Assembly (NCBI GenBank): GCA_021852325.1
Contig: JAJZNM010000097.1
Coordinates: 1 to 7,015 of the forward strand
Length of the DNA stretch: 7,015 nt
Reading direction: 5' to 3'
Source of the DNA: Pseudomonadota bacterium
GTDB lineage: Bacteria; Pseudomonadota; Gammaproteobacteria; JAKAQQ01
In this document: one piece after another, positions 1 to 5,098 of the stretch
Layout: each line of letters opens with the position of its first letter
How positions within the stretch are numbered: position 1 is the first letter of the stretch
Made by a program: the position numbers and the translations under genes
The notes under the pieces: model-generated
Told to the model about the DNA's origin: nothing
Database searches by the model: none
What the model saw: only the letters and a program-made list of their open reading frames with translations

Positions 1-213
1 GGTTTCAAAGGTACCGCGTCCGAGTTTCAACTCGACGGGATCGATATCGACGGCGTCCGCGCGTTTCAGATAGCTCTGCCCGTAGACGAAGCGGCCGAGA
101 GGCGTGCCCCGGCGATCAACGGTCAAGACGAAGCGCCCGGCCGTTACCGGGGATGTCTCTCCCGGCAGGGTGATATAGACGAAGCATTCATGAATCGACG
201 CCTTAGAATTCAT
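1..213 (-). CDS. HipA-family protein, N-terminal fragment (toxin or HipS-like; runs off window)
   Basis: Only the first 71 residues are visible; the frame is open to base 1, so the C-terminus lies outside the window. The visible part has the layout of HipA N-subdomain 1: a short beta-rich start (FVYITLPGE), a GRF strand, then GRFVYGQSYL and a DPVEL segment, which is the usual 'YG.SYL..P.A...DP..L' pattern of HipA family proteins. Full HipA proteins are Ser/Thr kinases that phosphorylate targets such as glutamyl-tRNA synthetase, and the paired HTH protein neutralises them. The kinase core is not in view, so this could be a complete-length HipA, or a short HipS-like protein as in HipBST systems. 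The ATG at 213-211 overlaps the stop of the HTH gene by 11 bases, implying translational coupling and a shared promoter upstream of the HTH gene. A weak AGGG lies about 8 bases upstream of the start. Confidence 0.8.
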   Translation of the reverse strand, partial: MNSKASIHECFVYITLPGETSPVTAGRFVLTVDRRGTPLGRFVYGQSYLKRADAVDIDPVELKLGRGTFET

Positions 214-544
214 CGCTCAACCCTGCCGGCTTGCGCGCCCGCTTCCGCTCTTTGAGCCGCGCAAGCGTCTGGCCCCGCTCGTCCCGGAGCGGATCGGCGA
301 CCTCGTCGAGCTGCCTGATCAGGTCGTAAGCCCATAGAAGCGCGATGTAGATGGCGATGCCGGTTGAGGGCTGCCCTCTTTCGGCATCCCTGACCGCGCG
401 GACGCCGGTGCCGATCTTCTCGGCGACCTCCGCCAGGGTCAGGTTACGTCGCGTCCGGGCCGTGCGCAGATCGGCGCCGAGACGCTTCAATGCGACTTCG
501 ACGGCATGGGGCGGGGCGGCGAGAAGAGGGTTGCGTTTAGCCAC
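203..544 (-). CDS. HipB-like XRE-family HTH transcriptional regulator (putative antitoxin)
   Basis: A 113-residue protein with one XRE/Cro-type helix-turn-helix at about residues 22-77. The scanning helix is near TLAEVAEKIG (36-45) and the recognition helix near GTGVRAVRDAERG (46-57). The C-terminal tail (about 93-108) is strongly basic (LKERKRARK). The start is GTG at 544-542, because in-frame stops lie directly upstream; no clear Shine-Dalgarno sequence precedes it. It lies immediately before, and overlaps, a HipA-family gene, the standard antitoxin-first order. By analogy with HipB it should bind the toxin and repress its own operon; the palindromes at 554-678 are the obvious candidate operators. 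The HTH fold is clear. The antitoxin role is inferred from the neighbour. Confidence 0.87.
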   Translation of the reverse strand: MAKRNPLLAAPPHAVEVALKRLGADLRTARTRRNLTLAEVAEKIGTGVRAVRDAERGQPSTGIAIYIALLWAYDLIRQLDEVADPLRDERGQTLARLKERKRARKPAGLSDEF

Positions 545-575
545 GGTCTATTAAGAGCACTTTATGTAAGTTAAA

Positions 576-591
576 ATGCTATAAAAAGCAT
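576..591. repeat. Palindrome over the hip -10 (candidate operator)
   Basis: ATGCT at 576-580 and AGCAT at 587-591 form a perfect 5-bp inverted repeat with a 6-base spacer. It covers the -10 hexamer and the predicted transcription start. A looser copy of the same geometry (GTGCT, six bases, AACAC) begins at 621 inside the upstream 12-bp arm. A repressor bound here would block RNA polymerase directly. Confidence 0.45.
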
Positions 592-615
592 ATATTATCG
601 AACCGACCTTGTCAA
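587..615 (-). promoter_or_regulatory. Predicted sigma70-type promoter of the hipBA-like operon
   Basis: Read on the minus strand, a perfect -35 hexamer TTGACA (615-610) is followed by a 17-base spacer and a -10 hexamer TATGCT (592-587, four of six matches). The start of transcription would fall near 580, leaving a leader of about 36 nt before the GTG at 544. The -10 lies inside a palindrome (576-591), and one arm of a 12-bp inverted repeat abuts the -35. Confidence 0.65.
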
Positions 616-660
616 ATAAAGTGCTCTATAAAACACGTAAAGACATTATAGATGCCTTCA

Positions 661-678
661 AGAGCATTTTCATGCTCT
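661..678. repeat. AGAGCAT palindrome upstream of the hip promoter (candidate distal operator)
   Basis: AGAGCAT at 661-667 and ATGCTCT at 672-678 form a perfect 7-bp inverted repeat with a 4-base spacer (TTTC). The AGAGCA core is shared with both arms of the 12-bp repeat at 554-627, giving four related half-sites in 125 bases. It lies about 45 bp upstream of the -35, a plausible auxiliary site for the HTH protein. Confidence 0.45.
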
Positions 679-1015
679 AGACAGACTTTCGGCGGGCCAA
701 GATTCGCCGCGGTGAAGATCGGATCCGGAGCGAGCCCGATCAGCTCTCGGAGACCCGTGGGACCTCCCGCCAAGCGCCCCGTTCAGCGGCTCGCTCAGTG
801 CGTCACTTGCGGGCGCGCAATCTTTCCCCGCACTCAATCACCCCCGCTTGCTCTTTCAATCTCACAACGCCAGGTGTTCCAAACTCATTGACCGGTTCGG
901 GGGACCCAAGGGTTCGTGTGTCGGGTTTGATGGACTATCCTCCAGAGGCAATCGACTGGACGATCATCGCTGGCGCTGGGGAAGCCGGTTGTGGGATCGG
1001 ACGCGTCAAGGTGGG

Positions 1016-1033
1016 GATCCTCGGACGAGGATC
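1016..1033. repeat. 18-bp palindrome / possible hairpin
   Basis: GATCCTCG at 1016-1023 and CGAGGATC at 1026-1033 are exact reverse complements separated by two bases. As RNA this would fold as a 7-bp stem with a GGAC tetraloop. No U-run follows on either strand, so a classical terminator is not supported. It may be a protein-binding site or a chance palindrome. Confidence 0.4.
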
Positions 1034-1149
1034 TCGCCAGATCATGTCTGAGCGTGGCCGCCCGTCCGTTGGATTGGATCCGGTGGCGTAAAATGGGACG
1101 GTCCTGTTAGAGTATATGGAAGACCCTCATCACCCGAACCTGAATCGCT

Positions 1150-1154
1150 GGAGG
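1150..1154 (+). promoter_or_regulatory. Ribosome binding site that fixes a TTG start
   Basis: GGAGG lies five bases upstream of the TTG at 1160. The CPTC metal-binding knuckle begins two codons after this TTG, so the start cannot lie much further downstream. Together these support TTG as the true start codon. Confidence 0.75.
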
Positions 1155-1159
1155 CCACT

Positions 1160-1597
1160 TTGAAATGCCCCACCTGCCAATCGGACCTCGTGCCCGCCAT
1201 CCGGCACAAGATTGAGGTCAAGACCTGCCCGTCCTGCAAGGGGATGTGGCTCGAACGGCAGGAACTCGACGAGCTGGAAGACGAGGTTTTCGACTTCGGT
1301 GAAGACGCGAAAGGAACACTGGTGTTCACTTCCACGCCCACGACGGCACCGTGTCCGGAATGCAACGCCCCGCTCAAACGATTCCGTTACCGGCTCTTCG
1401 ACCTCGAAATGGATTTCTGCGAAAATCAGCACGGCTACTGGCTGGATGCCGACGAAGACACGAGAGTGCTCGAGCTCATGAAAAAAGAGGAGTCGGACAC
1501 CCGGAGAAAGGTGGCCGCGGAGGACCAGTGGGCGATGACCCTGAAACGCATGCGGAAGGGCTCGTTTTTGGGCAAGGTGCGGGACCTGTTTCACTAG
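1160..1597 (+). CDS. Double zinc-ribbon protein (zf-TFIIB-like family)
   Basis: A 145-residue soluble protein starting at TTG with a strong GGAGG. It has two zf-TFIIB-type zinc ribbons. The first pairs C3-x2-C6 with C23-x2-C26, followed by the family signature KGMWLERQELDEL. The second starts with C65-x2-C68 and ends in CENQHGYWLDADE, where C87 and H91 probably replace the usual CxxC pair, as seen in related tandem members. The last 45 residues are charged, with a helical region and a basic end (KRMRKGSFLGKVRDLF). Proteins of this family are widespread in bacteria, bind zinc and have no well-established function; nucleic-acid or protein binding is only a guess. It is transcribed on its own or with the following plus-strand gene 163 bases downstream. 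Confidence 0.85.
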   Translation: MKCPTCQSDLVPAIRHKIEVKTCPSCKGMWLERQELDELEDEVFDFGEDAKGTLVFTSTPTTAPCPECNAPLKRFRYRLFDLEMDFCENQHGYWLDADEDTRVLELMKKEESDTRRKVAAEDQWAMTLKRMRKGSFLGKVRDLFH

Positions 1598-1612
1598 GCT
1601 GAAAGGGAGGGC

Positions 1613-1628
1613 GGCCCGCGCCCGGGCC
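1613..1628 (+). terminator. GC-rich hairpin after the zinc-ribbon gene
   Basis: GGCCCG (1613-1618) and CGGGCC (1623-1628) form a 6-bp all-GC stem with a 4-base loop, 16 bases after the stop codon. There is no U-tract, so intrinsic termination is uncertain; it could be a 3' stabilising structure. Confidence 0.3.
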
Positions 1629-1748
1629 ATACCGCCGGGGCCGGACGTCCTGTGCGATCTCGAGGCGCCCTCCTGGCCGCGTGCCGGGTGTATCATGGGT
1701 TGTGCCCCTGTGCGCGGTTTCAGGCCGGGATGCACGGGGCCTCCTGCC

Positions 1749-1753
1749 GGGAG
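1749..1753 (+). promoter_or_regulatory. Ribosome binding site supporting the ATG at 1761
   Basis: GGGAG lies seven bases upstream of the ATG at 1761. A longer frame from 1695 exists, but this site and the signal peptide that begins at 1761 favour the shorter product. Confidence 0.6.
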
Positions 1754-1760
1754 CGCCGAG

Positions 1761-2558
1761 ATGTCCGGATCCTTTCGCACGATCTTCTCCTTCTGTAGAC
1801 GCGGACTCGCCATGGGTGCGGTCGTGGCCGGCTTGCTCGTGGGGGCCGGTGCCGAGGCCTCGGGAACTCCCACCAAGACCCTGATCCTGCCGCTCGAGCC
1901 TTGCCATGGTTTTTCGAGGAGCTGTTCGGGCCGAGTACGGTCCCCGCGGTTGCCAGAGGCCGTGAAGGCGCCGCAGGACCCGGTGATGCCCGCCCCGACC
2001 CGGCTGCCCGATCCTCCAGCCGCGACCCCATCGAAGCTCCGCCTTCGTGTCAGGCATCTCAGTCCGGACGCGCTCGGACTCGACGGACTCGTGACCCCGG
2101 AAAGACTGCTCTCGGCCCTCGCTTACCGCATCTCTGATGGCACCCCGGACGTCTGCCATTCCGGCGGGCAGGCAGAACCTTGCTCCCGGATGATCCTGCT
2201 CGTTGACGGCAAGCGCTGGCGACCCGACGGGATCCTCGGTTTCACCCGGGCGGCCATTCCGGCGCGCTGGATCCGCCGTGTCGACGTGATGGAAAATGCT
2301 CCGGTCACAGCCTCCGTATCCGGGGCGCACCCTCGCGAGGGAGATCCGGGCATTGCCGATGTGATCCTCCACCGGCTCCGTTTCAGCGGGGAGGCGAGTG
2401 TCTCGGCGGGAGTGCTCGAAGGTGGGGGGGGCTACTCCGGATCAAACGCCGAGGATTACAACATTCTCCTCGATGCCGAGGACCGGAATGGAGACTCCTT
2501 TCTCTTCGACTTCAACTATGAGCGCCTCTACGGGCCCTGGTGGTACTTCCCGCCCTGA
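1761..2558 (+). CDS. Predicted exported protein resembling a TonB-receptor plug domain, without a barrel
   Basis: A 265-residue protein. Residues 1-33 look like a Sec signal peptide: basic RR before a hydrophobic stretch (about 16-30) and an AEA cleavage site. A Pro-rich linker follows (about 65-90). Residues 93-210 resemble the plug of TonB-dependent receptors: a TPERLLSAL helix, MILLVDGKRWR (144-154), IPARWIRRVDVME (166-178, compare 'IPxxxIERIEVLRG') and GIADVILHR (197-205, compare 'GVINIITK'). Residues 208-260 look like one or two amphipathic beta strands, then the protein stops at WWYFPP. Full receptors have a 22-strand barrel of several hundred residues after the plug, so this is either a remnant or a stand-alone plug-like protein. 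Residues of roughly 47-65 are of poor quality in this frame, and the alternative frame reads better (see findings). It converges on the minus-strand operon. Plug homology is a pattern judgement, moderately sure. Confidence 0.6.
   Translation: MSGSFRTIFSFCRRGLAMGAVVAGLLVGAGAEASGTPTKTLILPLEPCHGFSRSCSGRVRSPRLPEAVKAPQDPVMPAPTRLPDPPAATPSKLRLRVRHLSPDALGLDGLVTPERLLSALAYRISDGTPDVCHSGGQAEPCSRMILLVDGKRWRPDGILGFTRAAIPARWIRRVDVMENAPVTASVSGAHPREGDPGIADVILHRLRFSGEASVSAGVLEGGGGYSGSNAEDYNILLDAEDRNGDSFLFDFNYERLYGPWWYFPP
2424..2431 (+). repeat. Homopolymer tract of eight G inside the plug-like gene
   Basis: Eight consecutive G encode part of a Gly run (about residues 221-224). Reading stays in a protein-like frame through it. 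Loss of one G would keep a frame open to 2658; gain of one would stop at 2521. It is a candidate slippage site or sequencing-error site. Confidence 0.6.
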
Positions 2559-2562
2559 CTCG

Positions 2563-2580
2563 ACCGGCGAGCTGGCCGGT
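2563..2580. terminator. Hairpin between convergent genes
   Basis: ACCGGC (2563-2568) and GCCGGT (2575-2580) form a 6-bp stem with a 6-base loop, between the stops at 2558 (plus) and 2599 (minus). Only TTTG follows on the plus side and no T-run precedes it, so it is a weak bidirectional terminator candidate, mostly supported by position. Confidence 0.35.
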
Positions 2581-2598
2581 TTGTCCGGTTGGCCGCAA

Positions 2599-3021
2599 TC
2601 AGCCGTGCCGTGTGGCAAAAAAGTGGTACAGGAGCCAGACCAGGGCCAGGGCCGCTAACTCGAGAGCAAACGATCCCAGGGTGACGAGCGCCACAGTGAG
2701 ATAGCGCAACCGCCTCCCGTCCGGCCGCCGCTGCATCTGCTGGACGATCCAGAACATGATGGCGAAGTTGATGATCCAGAGAACGGGCTTGCCGACGAAC
2801 GGGATGTTCCGCAACAGCCAGCCGAGCAGGAGATCCACCAGGACGATCGTGCCGAAGCTGGCCAGCATGATCGTGAGCGCCTTGCCGAAGGAGGGAGTGA
2901 ATTTGAGAAAGATCCGGAACGAGAGCATGAGGAACAGCGAGCCGAACACGAGCGACAGGAAGATCAGCCCGATGATCACCGCGGGCCCCAGATTCCCCAG
3001 GGCGAATAGCTGTTTGAACAT
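2599..3021 (-). CDS. Four-helix integral membrane protein of unknown function
   Basis: A 140-residue protein that is nearly all membrane segments: about 12-36, 46-70, 77-96 and 106-134. The loop between helices 3 and 4 is strongly basic (QRRPDGRRLR), so it should be cytoplasmic; four helices then place both termini outside the cytoplasm. The start at 3021 is chosen over an upstream extension to 3177 because GGAGG lies six bases before it and the extension is not protein-like. It is the last gene of the minus-strand operon, 107 bases after the phosphatase gene and with its own ribosome binding site, so it may be expressed somewhat independently. I do not recognise the family. By context it may assist polysaccharide synthesis or envelope assembly. 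Confidence 0.75.
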   Translation of the reverse strand: MFKQLFALGNLGPAVIIGLIFLSLVFGSLFLMLSFRIFLKFTPSFGKALTIMLASFGTIVLVDLLLGWLLRNIPFVGKPVLWIINFAIMFWIVQQMQRRPDGRRLRYLTVALVTLGSFALELAALALVWLLYHFFATRHG

Positions 3022-3027
3022 ACGATA

Positions 3028-3032
3028 CCTCC
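3028..3032 (-). promoter_or_regulatory. Ribosome binding site setting the start of the four-helix membrane protein
   Basis: GGAGG on the minus strand, six bases before the ATG at 3021-3019. It lies within the 8-bp palindrome CTCCGGAG (3029-3036), so local pairing between transcripts could affect access; that last point is inference only. Confidence 0.7.
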
Positions 3033-3128
3033 GGAGTCTGTTGTGTTTGAGATGCGCGACGAAAATCCAGGATGGGTCCCGCGTCCTAGCGGCACACGCG
3101 CCAGCGCCACGAGGGCCCGAAGCCGGTT

Positions 3129-3683
3129 TCAGGGCTTGCTGGCGATGACCATCCCCTCCCGTTTCTGGCCGGACCACTTGAGCAGCATGGATGCAACGTC
3201 ACCAACGCGGTGCTTGCCGAGGTAACAGTGGATGTACATCTTGACCCCGGGGTGCGCCCGGATCAGCGCCCGGATCGCCTTCAGCGCCCGGGCATTCAGC
3301 GGGCTGCTCGGCGGCTCTGCGCTGTCCATCGGAAAATTGTAATCCCGCATGCCGAGTTCCCGCGTGACCTGCTCCTCCCGCTCGATGAGCGATTTTTCAT
3401 AAAGGAGGTGGGGGTCGAGCAGTGAAACAACGATCTTGACTCCCCGATGGTCCAGGTTCTCGAGCAGGCCCTCGTCAGGGTACGGTCCGACGATGATCTC
3501 CTTGCTCACATGGTGCACATTCCCCTGGAGGTAGTGGAGCGGGAACAGGTACGGCTCGAAGATCGCGAAGTTGGCCAGAAACAGATACGCCGGGGTGGCC
3601 AGGATCACGCCCAGCAGGAAGACGCGCAGGCAGATCCCGATTACCTGGCGGATCAATGCACCAGGATCCCAGTGAAACCTCAT
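3129..3683 (-). CDS. Membrane-anchored dual-specificity-type (Cys-based) phosphatase
   Basis: A 184-residue protein. A hydrophobic N-terminal stretch (about 10-48, core about 21-41) anchors it. The rest has the fold pattern of the protein tyrosine/dual-specificity phosphatase superfamily: HVSKEIIVGPYPDE (58-71), GVKIVVSLLD (81-90), a helix near 129-144, then the P-loop HCYLGKHR (152-159) matching HCxxGxxR, with nucleophile C153 and R159. D120 (NFPMDS) is placed like the general acid. The usual Ser/Thr after the Arg is Val here. Start choice: the ATG at 3683 overlaps the glycosyltransferase stop as ATGA; a longer frame to 3725 would overlap by 46 bases and adds a poor sequence. Substrate unknown: phosphoprotein, phospholipid or phosphorylated sugar are all possible. 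Its place in the operon suggests control or processing of the polysaccharide pathway. Confidence 0.82.
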   Translation of the reverse strand: MRFHWDPGALIRQVIGICLRVFLLGVILATPAYLFLANFAIFEPYLFPLHYLQGNVHHVSKEIIVGPYPDEGLLENLDHRGVKIVVSLLDPHLLYEKSLIEREEQVTRELGMRDYNFPMDSAEPPSSPLNARALKAIRALIRAHPGVKMYIHCYLGKHRVGDVASMLLKWSGQKREGMVIASKP

Positions 3684-5098
3684 TTCGCCCGGCCCGGAAT
3701 GGTCTTTCGGTCCGCGTGCCCCCAATGGGTCTGACTCACCTGAAAGGTTGCGATCAGCCGTTCAACCGCGAGCACCTGGCGGTACCCGAGATACTCGAGC
3801 GAGCCCAGGATCGCAATCCGGTAGGAATCAAACAGGCTTTCATACTTGTGGAGTACGAAATTGTCGAGCAGCACGGCTGCGGCATTGAGCCACATGCCCC
3901 AAAGGATCGAAATGGTGAAAAACAGGAGTGCAAAGAGGGGATTCAGCATGTGGAAGATGAAAAACAGTACAAAGCCGACATAGCCGATGAACTCGATCAG
4001 GGGACCGAAGAGTTCGATGAACAGGAAAAAGGGCATGCCGAGGGTTCCGGCCCGGCCATACCGGGGATTGAAGAGCATGGACCGGTTGTGCCAGATGCTG
4101 TCGACGAGGGCACGCTGCCAGCGGTTGCGCTGGCGCAAGAGGGACGGGAAATCGCTCGGGACCTGGGTCCAGCAGACCGGCTCAGGGATGAAGTACACCT
4201 TGTACTTGATCTCCTGCTCCACGCAATAGCGGTGAAGGCGAAGGACGATATCCATGTCCTCTCCGACCGTCTTCCGGTAACCGCCAATGGCAAGGATCAG
4301 GTCCTTCCGGAAGATGCCGAATGCTCCCGAGATGATGAGCAGGCTCTCATACTCGCCGAGCGTGACCCGGCCGGCCATGAAACCACGCAGGTATTCGACA
4401 ATCTGGATGTTGGTCAGAATGCTGCGGGGCGAGCGGATCTTCTTGATCCGTGAGCCTTCGACCACACAGCCGTTCAAGACCCGGACCGATCCACCGGCCG
4501 CGATCAGATTCCGATCAATGAGAAACTGGTGCCCCATGCGCAACAGCGCATCGGGATCGAGAATGGAATCGGCATCGATGGCGCAGAAGAGGGGGTAGCG
4601 ACTGTAGTTGAGCCCGCAGTTCAGGGCATCGGCCTTGCCGCCGTTCTCTTTGTCGATCACCCAGACCTTCGGAAAACGCTCCGAAACATAGACCGCGCGC
4701 ACGGGTTCCGTCTCGATGGCCTTCCGGTCCGGCCGCTCGATCGGCACGAGCCCGAATGCCTCTTTCAGGCGCGCGAGCGTCTCGTCTGTCGACCCGTCAT
4801 TCACGACCACGATCTCGTAATGGGGATAGTTGATCTGGATCGCGGCGTGGATCGTCTCGACGAGGGTCACCTGTTCGTTGTAGGCCGGGATGACAATCGA
4901 GATGGGCCTCAGATTGGCGGAGCGGGTCAACGCCAGCAGCCGGTCGAGATCCGGGACAGCCTCGCTCGAATCGCGCAGGTGGCGGAAGGCAAACAGCGTG
5001 ATGTAGGTATAGCTGCCGTTGATGATCAGGAACGCAAGGAGGATCAGCACCTCGAAACAGAGCAGGGTGTTGGCGATGGACAGGAAGGTGAGGATCAT
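3680..5098 (-). CDS. Processive family 2 glycosyltransferase, PgaC/BcsA-like membrane synthase
   Basis: A 472-residue membrane glycosyltransferase. An N-terminal membrane segment (about 8-36) leads to a GT-A domain beginning ISIVIPAYNEQ (66-76). Catalytic motifs are intact: NDGSTD (100-105), ENGGKADALN (151-160), the metal-binding DAD (175-177), the TVGED acceptor/base motif (277-281), and QRNRW (323-327), the QxxRW signature of processive beta-glycan synthases. Membrane segments follow at about 353-383 and 386-412, with a further weakly hydrophobic stretch near 426-436. It should polymerise and pass a sugar polymer across the inner membrane from a nucleotide-sugar donor; cellulose, poly-GlcNAc or another beta-glycan cannot be separated from sequence, and no PilZ domain is seen. 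The ATG overlaps the preceding HEAT gene stop (ATGA), with GGAG five bases upstream; its own stop overlaps the phosphatase start the same way. Translation of the three is probably coupled. Confidence 0.93.
   Translation of the reverse strand: MILTFLSIANTLLCFEVLILLAFLIINGSYTYITLFAFRHLRDSSEAVPDLDRLLALTRSANLRPISIVIPAYNEQVTLVETIHAAIQINYPHYEIVVVNDGSTDETLARLKEAFGLVPIERPDRKAIETEPVRAVYVSERFPKVWVIDKENGGKADALNCGLNYSRYPLFCAIDADSILDPDALLRMGHQFLIDRNLIAAGGSVRVLNGCVVEGSRIKKIRSPRSILTNIQIVEYLRGFMAGRVTLGEYESLLIISGAFGIFRKDLILAIGGYRKTVGEDMDIVLRLHRYCVEQEIKYKVYFIPEPVCWTQVPSDFPSLLRQRNRWQRALVDSIWHNRSMLFNPRYGRAGTLGMPFFLFIELFGPLIEFIGYVGFVLFFIFHMLNPLFALLFFTISILWGMWLNAAAVLLDNFVLHKYESLFDSYRIAILGSLEYLGYRQVLAVERLIATFQVSQTHWGHADRKTIPGRAK

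Larger units (their letters stand above)
554..627. repeat. Perfect 12-bp inverted repeat flanking the hip promoter (candidate operator pair)
   Basis: AGAGCACTTTAT at 554-565 is the exact reverse complement of ATAAAGTGCTCT at 616-627. The arms are 62 bp apart centre to centre, close to six helical turns, so proteins bound to them would face the same side of the DNA. One arm starts one base upstream of the -35; the other lies at roughly +16 to +27 of the predicted transcript. This fits autorepression by the adjacent HTH protein, possibly with looping. The binding itself is inferred. Confidence 0.6.
679..1159. other. Gene-free interval between the hip module and the zinc-ribbon gene
   Basis: No open frame here has a convincing start, ribosome binding site or protein-like composition. 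Frames that stay open look like GC-rich chance ORFs. I see no tRNA, IS end or CRISPR. The only structured element noted is an 18-bp palindrome at 1016-1033. A TAAAAT (1089-1094) could serve as a -10 for the downstream gene, but the TTGGAT upstream (1069-1074) is only 14 bases away, so no promoter is called. Base composition changes from AT-rich before 680 to GC-rich after it. Confidence 0.5.

Noticed and set aside
609..637. Possible rightward promoter starting with TTGTCA at 609
   Set aside because: No acceptable -10 at 16-18 bases spacing, and no gene downstream within several hundred bases.
798..1091. Plus-strand open frame of 97 codons upstream of the zinc-ribbon gene
   Set aside because: No ribosome binding site and no domain; overlapping frames in the same stretch are equally open. 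I could not distinguish it from chance.
1695..1760. Upstream start for the plug-like gene
   Set aside because: It would bury the signal peptide behind 22 extra residues; the ATG at 1761 has a GGGAG seven bases upstream and opens with a normal signal peptide.
1476..2372. Minus-strand open frame of 298 codons
   Set aside because: Antisense to the zinc-ribbon and plug-like genes; the translation is Arg/Gly/Pro-rich and without a domain. The minus-strand frame at 1130-1876 is rejected for the same reason.
3022..3177. N-terminal extension of the four-helix membrane protein
   Set aside because: The extra 52 residues are Arg/Ala-rich with no pattern, and the ATG at 3021 has an excellent ribosome binding site.
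3684..3725. Upstream start for the phosphatase
   Set aside because: It adds 14 poorly conserved-looking residues and a 46-base overlap with the glycosyltransferase; the ATGA junction at 3683 matches the coupling style of the operon.
3656..4453. Plus-strand open frame of 265 codons
   Set aside because: Antisense to the glycosyltransferase C-terminal half, which carries intact GED and QRNRW motifs. No domain in the antisense reading.
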